Positions 15,918 to 24,497 are shown, counted from the stretch's first letter. The stretch: DNA of 64,000 bases from a bacterium (GCA_022774755.1 JALFLK010000017.1:1-64000); one strand, 5' to 3'. Notes: a model not told the origin generated them from the sequence alone. A program made the numbers and translations.

Positions 15918-16512
15918 TCTTCTGCTTCATCTTCCTTTGAAAATCGTTCAGCGTTTGGATATGCCACAGGCTTTTGCGGGTGATGGAACGGAAGGTCAGC
16001 GAGCAGAAAAAGTCGATGAGAAAGATTTTCGGTATGTAAAAGAGCTGTCCTTTGCGAAACGATTTAAGCTCCCCACGGTTGCACCAATTATTGATTGTAG
16101 TTTTGGCGTAGCCGGTCAGAGCGACAACCTCCTGCACGGTCACGACATCCTTGTATTTGCTGAGCAGTCTGGCATAATAATCGTGCATTTGCCCAAGTAC
16201 ATCCTCGGGCAGTTCCTTGGAGAGCTTCGCCACATAGTGACCGCCGTACCATCCCCTCGGTGCGGAATAGAGTTCGGGATAAATAGCTCGCTCCTCAAGA
16301 TATGTCCGCACATCCTCTTTTTTGATTTTATAGCACCGTGTTTTCTTGCCTGACCACTCGCAGGGCACCTTGCCGCTTTTGAGTAGGTGCAGAGCCGTGG
16401 ATTTGCTGATATGGCATAGGCGATAAAACTGATCCTTATTCATCACATCGGGCACGCTGTCCCAATCAATCGGTAAATTCTTCATCTGATACACCTCAAA
16501 AATAGATTTCAT
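15913..16512 (-). CDS. Double helix-turn-helix protein next to the att site
   Basis: A 199-residue protein with two excisionase/MerR-type helix-turn-helix units: one near residues 28-45 (MNKDQFYRLCHISKSTALHLL) and one near 130-150 (VTVQEVVALTGYAKTTINNW), each followed by a basic strand. The C-terminus is basic. The ATG at 16512 has AGAAAGGA upstream; an ATG 27 bases further in has GAGGTG and is also possible. Its place about 240 bases from the att fragment and two DNA-binding units suggest a recombination directionality factor or element regulator; this is inferred. Confidence 0.75.
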   Translation of the reverse strand: MKSIFEVYQMKNLPIDWDSVPDVMNKDQFYRLCHISKSTALHLLKSGKVPCEWSGKKTRCYKIKKEDVRTYLEERAIYPELYSAPRGWYGGHYVAKLSKELPEDVLGQMHDYYARLLSKYKDVVTVQEVVALTGYAKTTINNWCNRGELKSFRKGQLFYIPKIFLIDFFCSLTFRSITRKSLWHIQTLNDFQRKMKQKK

Positions 16513-16752
16513 CGGTTTGAAGTCCTTTCTGCGGTGTATTGAATTTTGTATTGCCTTCTCTCGTGATTTCTCTCCTGTCTCCCCTGATTTCTCTCCAAAA
16601 TCGGCAAAAATGCCGATTTGAACCCACTTTGAAAAAATGCAGTCGCAACAAGGCATTAAGGGCGAAAAAGCCTTATTTTATGCGGCTTTTGGCTCAGATG
16701 AGACGACCTGAAACTGACACGAAACGACCAGCTCTTGACACGATGACTAAAA

Positions 16753-16810
16753 GACTCGAAATCAGTTAGGGAGCAACCCCCCGCGGGTTCGAATCTCGCC
16801 GTCTCCGCCA
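16753..16810 (+). tRNA. Displaced 3' half of tRNA-Ser(CGA), right attachment site
   Basis: From GACTCGAAATCAG the sequence reads as a tRNA-Ser 3' half: anticodon loop CTCGAAA with anticodon CGA, long variable arm TTAGGGAGCAACCCCCC, T-arm GCGGGTTCGAATCTCGC, acceptor strand CGTCTCC, discriminator G and encoded CCA. The 5' half is absent: bases before 16753 do not pair with the anticodon stem beyond two positions. It is therefore not a working tRNA but the copy left behind when an element integrated at the anticodon loop. Confidence 0.88.
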
Positions 16811-16940
16811 GTCGAGCGCCTCGACACGCAGATTGCGTATCGGGGCATTCTTGTTTGTAAGTTAATTACTCGCATCAAAAGTTACATCTTTTCATAATCT
16901 ATGGACATAATCGCTCTGCATTTGCAGGGGGTTACTTTAA

Positions 16941-16974
16941 AAAATAAGCTACCCCATACAGGATAGCTTATTTT
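16941..16974. terminator. Terminator-like hairpin
   Basis: AAAATAAGCTA pairs with TAGCTTATTTT around a 12-base loop; symmetrical, so usable on both strands. On the minus strand it follows the polyvalent-protein remnant. Confidence 0.6.
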
Positions 16975-17016
16975 AATTATCTTAAAAATGTATTATAGTT
17001 TATTCTATTTTACTAT

Positions 17017-18057
17017 TTAGACGGTAGTTAATGGTTCGTCCGTACGGAGCTGAGATAACTTGTTTTCGGAATTTTCTACTCCTCCGTCGGAAACTCCTTG
17101 TCCAGTTTTTGGATTACTTCCTGCTCCGTCTTGGAATTGTTTAGTATATCCGTAATTTTTGAAATCGCTTGGTAGCGTTGCTCGCTCCCCTGTGTCGTTT
17201 CTTCCCTTATAATAAGAAAAATCTTCTGCTCTATAGTTTCTGCAATATTTTTTTCCTTCATAATATGAAACATTTTCCAAAAAGTCCGCATATGAGTTTT
17301 TGTTTCGTTTAAAATATTTTGCTTCATAGTATATTTGCTCCTTTATACCATTTGATTCAGTTTCATTATTCGCATTGATAACAAACACACAATAAATCTC
17401 TGGTTCTTCAAATGTGCCGCCGATAAGGACAATTTTGTTGTTTACCTCGACCACTATTGAGCCGTCACCGAGTTCATTATCTGTTCGGTCAATAATACTC
17501 TTATCAAGCAACGCAAATTTCTCATTGAGCAGTTTTAGATCCTCATTGGTATCCTTGTCGATAAACAACGCTAAAGCCCAGCCACGCTTATTATACACCC
17601 TTAATTCTTCATCATCAAGTGTTGCAAGGTCCTCAAAGTCTTCCTCGTTATATTCTTCGGGTTCATCAAGACTATATCGGATGCCGGGATTATTTTTATC
17701 AAAGGTACCTATGTTATCGGTTGCGGATTTGATTTGATTTGGAGATTTTACAACTACTTCATCTCTTTGAATTATTGCGTCATATTCAGGATATTTTTCA
17801 AAGAAATCCGGTATAATTTTTGTTTTAAATCCGGAAGAATTTATTTCTCTTGCTCCGTCAGGCTCATTGGCTTTTGTCATTGGATTTTCAATTTTCAAGT
17901 ATACCGGCATTGAGTTTCTGCCATAAAGATTTTGTTGGTACGGCGAAAAATATATTCCTTTGCCTGAAAGTCCTGCTCTTTCACCTTTTTTAAACACTGT
18001 AAAATTTTCGTTAGTTGAGTGATAAAACACTTTAGGCGTACCGTCATCATTGAGCAT
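17017..18057 (-). pseudogene. Fragment of a phage/plasmid polyvalent protein with ADP-ribosyltransferase-like domain
   Basis: The reading begins at MLNDDGTPKVFYHST and continues through GKGIYFSPY and VVVKSPNQIKSATDNIGTFD, the signature of ART-PolyVal domains that sit inside very large polyvalent proteins of phages and conjugative elements. Here the rest of such a protein is missing: upstream the frame runs straight into the terminator of the neighbouring rluA-type gene, and neither promoter nor ribosome site exists. I therefore read it as the 346-residue C-terminal piece of a deleted gene, a relic of an older element at the same tRNA locus. A second short frame overlaps its end, so the C-terminus may be frameshifted. 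Confidence 0.65.
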
Positions 18058-18134
18058 TACTTTAAGACAAACATTAAGAAAACAGGCTAAAACTGGTTTA
18101 AAACATGTTATAATTACTGTTTGAAAAATAATAA

Positions 18135-18170
18135 GACGCACTGAATAAACCGTGATTTATTCAGTGCGTC
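18135..18170 (-). terminator. Terminator of the pseudouridine synthase gene
   Basis: A perfect 15-bp inverted repeat (GACGCACTGAATAAA) with a six-base loop, two bases past the stop codon, followed on the minus strand by a T-rich run. Confidence 0.9.
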
Positions 18171-18171
18171 C

Positions 18172-19035
18172 TTAATCTATAATTCTTTTAAAATCGTCAG
18201 GCAGGGGCGTTTTCAGCTCTACTGTATTTTTTGTGATAGGGTGAATAAATGTTACGGTTTTACAGTGCAATGCCTGACGGTTTATTTTGTCAAGGCTTCC
18301 GCCGTACATATCGTCACCTAAAAGCGGATGACCTATTGAGCTGAGGTGACAGCGAATCTGATGAGTTCTGCCGGTTTCCAAAATAACACGGAGCAATGTA
18401 TAATCATCACCGATTTTTACAGGCTCTATATGAGTTACAGCAGGCTTACCATCAGCTGTGACCGTGCGCTGGATAGTGTGTCCCTCTTTAATCGCAATAG
18501 GCTTGCTGACGGTTAATTTCTCGGTAATAATTCCGCTGCACACACAGTAATAAACCTTTGAAACAGATTTGTTAAGAATTGAGGCTGTATAGGCATTTTT
18601 AGCAATCAGGACTATCCCCGAAGTGTCCTTATCAAGCCTGTTTACAGCACGGAAAGTATATGTTTCTCCTTTTGATTGTGTATAGAAAGCAACTGTATTT
18701 GCAAGGGTGTTAAGCTGGTGAACTTTTGTGGGATGGACGGGCATTTGGGGCGGTTTATTTACGGCTAAAATGTAGTCATCCTCATAAACTATATCAAGCT
18801 TACCTTTAACCGAAACAATACTGCTGTTATCCTTGGGAATTTTCAGGACTACCCTATCTCCCGTTTTTAAAATATCTATTGTTTTTAAAAGCGTTCCGTT
18901 TCGCAAAATACCGTCTTTTTCTCGCTTTAAGTGTGTTATCATTCTTGTTGAAACACCGCACTGCTTTTTAAGAAATGTAAGCGCAGTCATTCCGTCACAA
19001 TGGTCGGGAACGGTAAAAGCAAGTTTATTTTCCAT
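18172..19035 (-). CDS. RluA-family pseudouridine synthase
   Basis: A 287-residue protein that isomerises uridine to pseudouridine in rRNA or tRNA. The N-terminal part resembles an S4-like RNA-binding domain (residues 15-65), then comes the catalytic domain with VNRLDKDTSG, whose D135 is the active nucleophile, and the conserved GRTHQIRCHL and HPLLGDDMYGG segments. Substrate within the RluA/RluD group cannot be told from sequence. Its start overlaps the end of the DUF1294 gene by 11 bases. Confidence 0.92.
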   Translation of the reverse strand: MENKLAFTVPDHCDGMTALTFLKKQCGVSTRMITHLKREKDGILRNGTLLKTIDILKTGDRVVLKIPKDNSSIVSVKGKLDIVYEDDYILAVNKPPQMPVHPTKVHQLNTLANTVAFYTQSKGETYTFRAVNRLDKDTSGIVLIAKNAYTASILNKSVSKVYYCVCSGIITEKLTVSKPIAIKEGHTIQRTVTADGKPAVTHIEPVKIGDDYTLLRVILETGRTHQIRCHLSSIGHPLLGDDMYGGSLDKINRQALHCKTVTFIHPITKNTVELKTPLPDDFKRIID

Positions 19036-19306
19036 ATAATGTCACCGCTGTAAGCAAGGCTGTCTGCAACAGAATAATCAAAGGAATGCCCAGCATAAAT
19101 TTCAGATGTTTTGTTTTGTGGCGGATAACAAGCGTTGTAAGATACATACCTGCTCCTCCGCCTAAAAGCGAAATAAGAATAAGGGCAGATTCCCTTATTC
19201 TCCATTTGTGATGTACGGCTTTGTACTTATCAAGAACCGTTACTGCTATGGCAAGGGCGTTAATAAACGCTATGTATATAATAAAAATCAGTTTTGGTGT
19301 ATTCAA
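19025..19306 (-). CDS. DUF1294 small membrane protein
   Basis: A 93-residue protein with three or four hydrophobic segments (e.g. LIFIIYIAFINALAIAVTV and LGIPLIILLQTALL) and the DUF1294 core DKYKAVHHKWRIRE followed by LLGGGAGMYL. Function unknown; members are small integral membrane proteins. The start codon is TTG at 19306, behind CGGAGGTAATAATA. It is the first gene of a two-gene unit with the pseudouridine synthase and diverges from the glycosidase-like gene. Confidence 0.88.
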   Translation of the reverse strand: MNTPKLIFIIYIAFINALAIAVTVLDKYKAVHHKWRIRESALILISLLGGGAGMYLTTLVIRHKTKHLKFMLGIPLIILLQTALLTAVTLYGK

Positions 19307-19334
19307 TATTATTACCTCCGAAAGAGTGATTAAA

Positions 19335-20576
19335 TTGAAAAATAAAAGTATTTATCCCATAATTATCTGTTTTGTACTTCTGTTTTCGGTTATAATTGCA
19401 GCGGCAGCCGCCGTAAAAGGAAATACGGGAGAATCAAATATTTTAAAAACCGAAAACAACAGCAGTACGGAGGATAACGCAGAGCCTGTTATTAACTTAG
19501 ACGCAAAGGATGAAGAAACAGAGCTCAGAGGCGTTTGGATAACCTATATGGACCTGTGTCTTCAAGACGGAAAACGAAGTGAACAGGATTTCAGAGAGAA
19601 ATTTACAGACATTGCAGACACCTGCAAAAACAGCGGATTTAACACTCTTATTGTGCAGGTTAGACCGTTTTCAGACAGTCTGTACTTCTCGGAAATTTTT
19701 CCTTTTTCTCACATAATTTCAGGCAGGCAAGGCGAAAAAACCGATTACGACCCTCTTAAAATAATGTGTGAGATTGCCAAAAGCAAGGATATGTCTGTTC
19801 ATGCCTGGGTGAATCCTTACAGAATAAAACTTAAAGAAACACCCGAAAGTCTTTCCGACAGCAATCCTTATGTTATAAACAAGGAGTTGGGCGTTGAGTG
19901 TGATAACGGCATATACTATAATCCCGCACTGCAAAAGGTCAGGGATTTAATCGTCAGCGGTGTATGCGAAATCGTTAAAAATTACGATGTTGACGGCGTT
20001 CAGTTTGATGATTACTTTTATCCTACGGAGGACGAAAGCTTTGACAAAGAGCAATATGAGCAATACAAGGCTACAGCAAAAGAGCCCATGAGTCTTTCGG
20101 AATGGCGAAAGGCTAATGTAAATATCCTTATTGCCCAATGCTATCTGGAGCTTCACAAAATAAAAAATGATATTCAGTTCGGCATTTCTCCTCAAGGAAA
20201 CATTCAAAACAATTCTGCCCTTGGGGCTGATGTTATTTCCTGGTGCAAAAACTCGGGATATATAGATTATATTTGCCCGCAGCTTTATTACAGCACAGAA
20301 AACCCTGCACTCACCTTTGAGGATGCGCTTAACCAATGGATGGATCTGGAATACAGCGGTTTCTGCAATTTGTATATAGGTCTTGCAGGCTATAAGGCAG
20401 GGAGCGACGAAAGCGATTCGGGCACATGGAAAGGCCACGACGATATTCTTGCCGATGAAATTGAGATTTTACGAAAGCACAGCATTGTGAAAGGCCTTAT
20501 GCTTTACAGCTACGACAGCCTTGTAAATGAGCAGTCGAAAGACGAAATTGAGAATGTTGTTAAAATTTTAAACTAA
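19335..20576 (+). CDS. GHL10-type (DUF187) glycoside-hydrolase-like exported protein
   Basis: About 413 residues. A basic start and one hydrophobic segment (YPIIICFVLLFSVIIAAAA) form a signal peptide or membrane anchor; then a Ser/Asn-rich linker; then a TIM-barrel domain with ELRGVWITYMDL, GFNTLIVQVRP, HAWVNPYR, VDGVQFDDYFYP and ICPQLYYS, the GHL10/DUF187 pattern. Relatives act on or near the cell wall; the substrate is not proven. The TTG at 19335 fits an AAAGAG eight bases upstream; a GTG at 19326 is also possible. Confidence 0.85.
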   Translation: MKNKSIYPIIICFVLLFSVIIAAAAAVKGNTGESNILKTENNSSTEDNAEPVINLDAKDEETELRGVWITYMDLCLQDGKRSEQDFREKFTDIADTCKNSGFNTLIVQVRPFSDSLYFSEIFPFSHIISGRQGEKTDYDPLKIMCEIAKSKDMSVHAWVNPYRIKLKETPESLSDSNPYVINKELGVECDNGIYYNPALQKVRDLIVSGVCEIVKNYDVDGVQFDDYFYPTEDESFDKEQYEQYKATAKEPMSLSEWRKANVNILIAQCYLELHKIKNDIQFGISPQGNIQNNSALGADVISWCKNSGYIDYICPQLYYSTENPALTFEDALNQWMDLEYSGFCNLYIGLAGYKAGSDESDSGTWKGHDDILADEIEILRKHSIVKGLMLYSYDSLVNEQSKDEIENVVKILN

Positions 20577-20609
20577 ATCATATATAGAACTATTTTTAGC
20601 TTGATTTAT

Positions 20610-21908
20610 TCAGTTGCTCTGTAATTCTCCGATACAAAAATCGTCTTTGGCAGAGATTATTTTTACATTGTGAATACTTCCGCACAGGTCAGTTTCGGAA
20701 GCTACATGAACGGGTGTGTAGTTTTTGGTGTAGCCTGTGCAAACGCCGTCGCTTTTTATAGTTTCAAATAAAACAGGCTCAACACGGTTAATCTGTGTCT
20801 CCAAAAACCGCCGTCTTGTTTTCAGCGTTAAGGCTATCATCTGTTTGCTTCTGTCTGCCTTTATCCGTTCGTCAATCTGGTCGGGAGATTTATCGGCAAC
20901 TGTTCCCTTGCGCCTTGAATAGGGAAAAACATGGGCTTTGGCAAAGGAAATTCTTTCTGCAAAGTCCACAGACGCTTTAAATTCACGGTCGGTTTCACCG
21001 GGAAAACCGACCATTATGTCTGTGGTAACAGAAGCGTTTTCAAAGGTATTACGCAAATTTGACACAATCTGCTCATACAGCTTTGTATCGTAGTGTCTGT
21101 TCATTCTCCTTAGCGTGTCGTCACATCCGCTTTGCAGGGACAGGTGAAACTGCGGACAAAGCTTAGGCTGTTTTGCAAGCCTTGCTATGACTTCTTCGTC
21201 CATTTGCTCCGGCTCTAAGGAGCCCAATCGGACACGGAGAATCCTGTCGTTTTTGCATACCGCCTCCACAGCGTCGCAAAGGTTTTTTCCTATGTCCTGA
21301 CCGTATGCAGACAGGTTAATTCCCACAAGGACAACCTCTTTATAGCCGTGGTCGGCAAGATGCTCAATCTCAAGTGATAAATCCTCAATAGACTTTGAAC
21401 GCACTCTTCCCCTGGCATAAGGAATTATGCAGTAGGAGCAAAAACGGTTACAGCCGTCCTCAATTTTCACAAAAGCACGGGTATGCTCGCCGAAATCCTC
21501 TACGGCGAGTTTTTCAAATTTCGGAGCTTTTTCAGTATTGTCCTTAATCATAATTATTTGACTGTGGGTGATGAAAAACTGCTCCAAAGCAGAGATAAGG
21601 TCTTTTCTTGCGTAATTGCCGAGAACTATGTCGCAGTCTTTGAAGGTGTCAAAATCATCAGGAAAAGCCTGGGGCATACATCCTGTAAGTACGATTATTC
21701 CGTCGGGATTGTTTCTGCGTGCTTTGTGAATAATCTTGCGGTTTTTTGCATCGCTTACCGATGTAACCGTGCAGGTGTTTATAACCGTTATATCAGCCCT
21801 TTCGGAATTTTCCGACCGGAAATATCCGTTTTTTAAAAGCATCTCTTCCATTGCCTGTGACTCATACTGATTGACCTTACAGCCCAGTGTAATTATATTA
21901 AAATTCAT
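20610..21908 (-). CDS. mtaB: tRNA t6A37 methylthiotransferase MtaB
   Basis: A radical SAM enzyme that converts t6A37 to ms2t6A37 in tRNAs reading ANN codons. The UPF0004 domain is at the N-terminus (TLGCKVNQYESQAM, VINTCTVT and VLTGCMPQ give the three cysteines of the auxiliary cluster); the radical SAM motif CNRFCSYCIIPYARG follows; a TRAM-like end closes the protein. I start at 21908 because AGGTGGA stands six bases before it, while the ATG at 21914 touches that site. Length about 432 residues, normal for the family. Confidence 0.93.
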   Translation of the reverse strand: MNFNIITLGCKVNQYESQAMEEMLLKNGYFRSENSERADITVINTCTVTSVSDAKNRKIIHKARRNNPDGIIVLTGCMPQAFPDDFDTFKDCDIVLGNYARKDLISALEQFFITHSQIIMIKDNTEKAPKFEKLAVEDFGEHTRAFVKIEDGCNRFCSYCIIPYARGRVRSKSIEDLSLEIEHLADHGYKEVVLVGINLSAYGQDIGKNLCDAVEAVCKNDRILRVRLGSLEPEQMDEEVIARLAKQPKLCPQFHLSLQSGCDDTLRRMNRHYDTKLYEQIVSNLRNTFENASVTTDIMVGFPGETDREFKASVDFAERISFAKAHVFPYSRRKGTVADKSPDQIDERIKADRSKQMIALTLKTRRRFLETQINRVEPVLFETIKSDGVCTGYTKNYTPVHVASETDLCGSIHNVKIISAKDDFCIGELQSN

Positions 21909-21966
21909 TAACATTCCACCTATGGTTGTTCATTTTGCTATTTTTTCAAATTGGGTAATTTTTCTG

Positions 21967-21995
21967 TTGATTATTGTAAAATATAGTGATAACAT
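21967..21995 (+). promoter_or_regulatory. Probable promoter of the HPr-like gene
   Basis: TTGATT at 21967-21972, 17-base spacer, TAACAT at 21990-21995. Weaker than consensus; the gene starts at 22032 behind AAGGAGG. Confidence 0.5.
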
Positions 21996-22031
21996 AACCT
22001 TGTTTAAGGATATATTTAAGGAGGCACTAAT

Positions 22032-22262
22032 ATGTTTACAAAAGAAGTTCAAATTGCAAATCCTGAAGAAGCTAAAAAATTTGTAGATATAGCCAGCAAA
22101 TATCAGGGCATTACAATTAACCTAAAAAACGGCGATTACCTTATTGACGGTCACTCAATTATGGGCCTTTTGTCTTTGGATTTAAGCCAGCCCACAGAGC
22201 TTGTTACTGACATTGAGCCGTCACAGGCATTTCTTAACGATATGGCGCCGTTTATGGTTTAA
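22032..22262 (+). CDS. Crh-like HPr protein without the phosphocarrier histidine
   Basis: A 76-residue HPr fold protein. The regulatory-serine segment is intact (IDGHSIMGLLSLDL, S42 matching Ser46 of HPr), but the active-site segment reads IANPEEAKKFV, with lysine at position 15 where HPr has the phosphorylated histidine, and the usual LHARP is lost. It therefore cannot pass phosphate in the PTS. Bacillus Crh has the same logic (Gln15, Ser46) and serves as a CcpA cofactor; a similar regulatory role is inferred. AAGGAGG precedes the start and a terminator follows. Confidence 0.85.
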   Translation: MFTKEVQIANPEEAKKFVDIASKYQGITINLKNGDYLIDGHSIMGLLSLDLSQPTELVTDIEPSQAFLNDMAPFMV

Positions 22263-22284
22263 TTTAAAAATTTAATAAAATTTC

Positions 22285-22319
22285 ACCCCCTAACTCAGTT
22301 AGGGGGTTATTTATTTTTT
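22285..22319. terminator. Terminator between the HPr-like gene and hisE
   Basis: ACCCCCTAACT and AGTTAGGGGGT pair, followed by TATTTATTTTTT. The two genes converge. Confidence 0.88.
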
Positions 22320-22647
22320 AAGTATTTTTATCCACCTGATGAAACTTCTTTAGGTTTCCCTGTTTTTCGCTTCGTTTCTCAAGTTCTGCGTAAACATCGT
22401 TTATGTCAATTTCTAAATCCACCATCATAACAGTTAGATGATAGAGTAAATCGGATATTTCCAACACCGTTTCGCTGTTGTCGCCGTTTTTGGCGGCGAT
22501 TATGGTTTCGCTGCACTCCTCGCCCACCTTTTTGAGGATTTTATCAATTCCTTTTTCAAAAAGATAGCAGGTGTAGGAGCCTTCCTGATGATTTTCTTTT
22601 CTGCTGATAACTGTTTGATACAGTGAATTTAATACGCTGTCTGTCAT
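22318..22647 (-). CDS. hisE: Phosphoribosyl-ATP pyrophosphatase
   Basis: A 109-residue MazG-like enzyme that hydrolyses phosphoribosyl-ATP to phosphoribosyl-AMP, second step of histidine synthesis. The signature GSYTCYLFEKGIDKILKKVG and EECSETIIAAKN with the metal-binding acidic residues, and DLLYHLTVMM, are present. Separate hisE and hisI genes are adjacent here rather than fused as in Enterobacteria. Last gene of hisA-hisI-hisE. Confidence 0.93.
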   Translation of the reverse strand: MTDSVLNSLYQTVISRKENHQEGSYTCYLFEKGIDKILKKVGEECSETIIAAKNGDNSETVLEISDLLYHLTVMMVDLEIDINDVYAELEKRSEKQGNLKKFHQVDKNT

Positions 22648-22674
22648 AATTTCTTTCCTTTTCCTTTTATTTTA

Positions 22675-23001
22675 TCAGTAAATCTTTGTAAAAAAGCAGG
22701 AGTGATTGCCTGTGTGGCAAGCAGCACCGGTCTGCTCAACGAGAACCAATAGGGTGTCGTCATCGCAATCGCTGTGGATTTCGAGCACCTTCTGAAAATG
22801 GCCCGAGGTTGCGCCCTTGTTCCAAAGCTCCTGTCTGCTTCTGGAATAAAACCAGGTGTAGCCTGTTTCGAGAGTCTTTTTTAAGGACTCTTTATTCATA
22901 TATGCAAGCATAAGCACCTGTTTGGTGGACGCCTCCTGAATAACGGCGGGTATAAGCTCCGACTTTTTAAAAAATCTTTCAATATCAATAGTTAATTCCA
23001 T
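22675..23001 (-). CDS. hisI: Phosphoribosyl-AMP cyclohydrolase
   Basis: A 108-residue enzyme opening the purine ring of phosphoribosyl-AMP, third step of histidine synthesis. Visible signatures are [25 protein letters not shown], the metal ligand region DCDDDTLL, and the cysteine pair in [12 protein letters not shown]. It follows hisA by 12 bases and precedes hisE by 27. Confidence 0.94.
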   Translation of the reverse strand: MELTIDIERFFKKSELIPAVIQEASTKQVLMLAYMNKESLKKTLETGYTWFYSRSRQELWNKGATSGHFQKVLEIHSDCDDDTLLVLVEQTGAACHTGNHSCFFTKIY

Positions 23002-23013
23002 TTCTATCTCCGT

Positions 23014-23739
23014 TTATTCTGTAACTCTGTTTGAAACCTGAAGCGCCATTTTAAGGTCAAGATCCCCTGTATAAAGAGCCTTACCGCAGATAGCGCCGTA
23101 AACATCAAGCTCTGCAAGATTTATTATATCCTTAAGTACGGAAACTCCGCCGCTTGCGATAATATTGCAGGAAACATTGTGGGTAAGCTCGTCAAGCTGC
23201 TGAAGGTTAGGTCCTGCAAGGGTGCCGTCCTGGTCAATATCGGTAAACACTATTGTTTTAACTCCGATTTGCTCCATCTGCTTTGCAAGGTCAATGTAAT
23301 TTATTTCTGACTTATCAAGCCAGCCTTCGGCGCATACCATTCCGTTTTTTGCGTCGATTCCAACAATAATCTTATCGCCGTAGTTTTTGACTGCGTCAAT
23401 TACAAACTGCTGATTTTTAACAGCCGCAGAGCCTAAAATCACACGGCTTATACCCTTTGACAGATAATTTTCTACGGCGTGCATATCACGGATTCCGCCG
23501 CCGACCTCCACATTCATTCCGCTTGACTTTGCAACATCGATAATCAACTCGCTGTTTATAAGCTTGCCGTCCTTTGCGCCGTCAAGGTCAACCATATGCA
23601 TCCACTTAGCGCCGCATTTTTTAAAATGCTCCGCAGTTATATACGGATTTTCCGCAACTTTTTCCGCTGTGGAATAATCCCCTTTAAAAAGTCTTACACA
23701 ATTTCCGTCTTTTATATCTATTGCAGGCAAAATAATCAT
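23014..23739 (-). CDS. hisA: ProFAR isomerase
   Basis: A 241-residue TIM-barrel enzyme for the fourth step of histidine synthesis. The start PAIDIKDGNCVRL with its first catalytic aspartate, the phosphate-binding VEVGGGIRD and IASGGVS loops, and TDIDQDGTLAGPN with the second catalytic aspartate are all present; the N-terminal region distinguishes it from HisF. I use the ATG at 23739 (AAGGGGTG upstream) rather than the GTG at 23751. hisF, normally the neighbour, is absent. Confidence 0.93.
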   Translation of the reverse strand: MIILPAIDIKDGNCVRLFKGDYSTAEKVAENPYITAEHFKKCGAKWMHMVDLDGAKDGKLINSELIIDVAKSSGMNVEVGGGIRDMHAVENYLSKGISRVILGSAAVKNQQFVIDAVKNYGDKIIVGIDAKNGMVCAEGWLDKSEINYIDLAKQMEQIGVKTIVFTDIDQDGTLAGPNLQQLDELTHNVSCNIIASGGVSVLKDIINLAELDVYGAICGKALYTGDLDLKMALQVSNRVTE

Positions 23740-23784
23740 ATGTATAAACACCCCTTAATATCTTAAAAGCACTTTCAACAAGAT

Positions 23785-23813
23785 ATTATATCCCTTTTTA
23801 CAGTTTATGACAA
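23785..23813 (-). promoter_or_regulatory. Promoter of hisA-hisI-hisE
   Basis: On the minus strand TTGTCA (23813-23808), 17-base spacer, TATAAT (23790-23785), about 46 bases before hisA. It splits the his genes into two transcripts. Confidence 0.75.
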
Positions 23814-23849
23814 TGATATTTCAAAAATTTTACATAAAATTTGCCAAAA

Positions 23850-24485
23850 TCACTTTTTGCTGATTTCGCTGTATAATTTATCCTGTAATGCCTCGATTTC
23901 GCTTTTGCGGAGCTTTAAGCTGGCGGTATTTGCTATAAGTCTTGCTGAAATATCGGTTACCCACTCGATAACCTCCAGATTGTTCGCCTTTAAGGTTGAG
24001 CCGGTTTCTACAATATCAACTATTCCGTCGGCAAGACCTACCAGCGGCGCAAGCTCAACAGAGCCTTCGATTTTGATTACACGAACATCCATATTTTTGC
24101 TTTCAAAAAATTTTCGGGTTACATTGGGGTATTTGGTAGCTATTGTTTTTTCCTTGTAACCGCCGTAAAACTTATAGCCTTTTTTGCAGGCAAGGGCAAA
24201 TCGGCACTTGCCGAAATTAAGGTCAAGCAATTCGTAAAAGGATGTTCCGTTTTCAAGAATTGTATCCTTGCCTACAACGCCTAAATCGCATACGCCGTGC
24301 TCAACATATGTGATAACATCAGCCGCCTTTGCAAGGACTACCTCTATTTCACCGTTTCCGATAGGCAAAATCAGCTTTCTGCCCTTATTGTGAACGCTGT
24401 CACAATTATATCCGATTTTTTCAAGCAAGGCTACCGTGTCTTTTTCAAGCCTGCCTTTTGTTAAAGCGATTCTTAATGGTTTCAT
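23850..24485 (-). CDS. hisG: ATP phosphoribosyltransferase, short form
   Basis: A 211-residue catalytic subunit for the first committed step, joining ATP and PRPP. It is the short form, lacking the C-terminal regulatory domain, so it needs HisZ; the hisZ gene stands 12 bases upstream in the same transcript. The signature region EGSVELAPLVGLADGIVDIV and TGSTLKAN (PRPP binding) is intact. Confidence 0.94.
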   Translation of the reverse strand: MKPLRIALTKGRLEKDTVALLEKIGYNCDSVHNKGRKLILPIGNGEIEVVLAKAADVITYVEHGVCDLGVVGKDTILENGTSFYELLDLNFGKCRFALACKKGYKFYGGYKEKTIATKYPNVTRKFFESKNMDVRVIKIEGSVELAPLVGLADGIVDIVETGSTLKANNLEVIEWVTDISARLIANTASLKLRKSEIEALQDKLYSEISKK

Positions 24486-24497
24486 ATATATCTCCGT

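Larger units (their letters stand above)
1..16810. mobile_element. Right part of an integrated island (ICE-like), ending in tRNA-Ser
   Basis: The stretch carries gene families typical of Firmicutes conjugative or mobilizable elements at both ends (Cys-rich VLP and excisionase-like HTH on the left; TnpV, DUF6809-like, double-HTH on the right) and defence or accessory cargo between. It ends exactly at a tRNA 3' fragment whose homology begins at the anticodon stem-loop, the usual crossover place for tyrosine recombinases. Since the tRNA fragment points right, the intact tRNA should lie at the unseen left end. No integrase or conjugation gene is inside the window, so the element class is inferred. 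Confidence 0.75.
16513..17016. other. Non-coding right end of the island
   Basis: No gene is supported here. The stretch holds short repeats near the crossover site (GACACGAAACGACC at about 16717 and GACACGATGAC at 16737, possible recombinase arm sites), a small hairpin AATCGGCAAAAATGCCGATT near 16600, the tRNA-Ser fragment, a GTCGAG-CGC-CTCGAC hairpin directly after it, and a terminator-like hairpin at 16941. Confidence 0.6.

Noticed and set aside
17076..17327. 83-residue frame overlapping the polyvalent-protein remnant
   Set aside because: It has a plausible helical sequence but no ribosome site and lies within the longer frame, whose end also reads well. A frameshift between them is possible; I cannot decide, so I did not list it as a gene.
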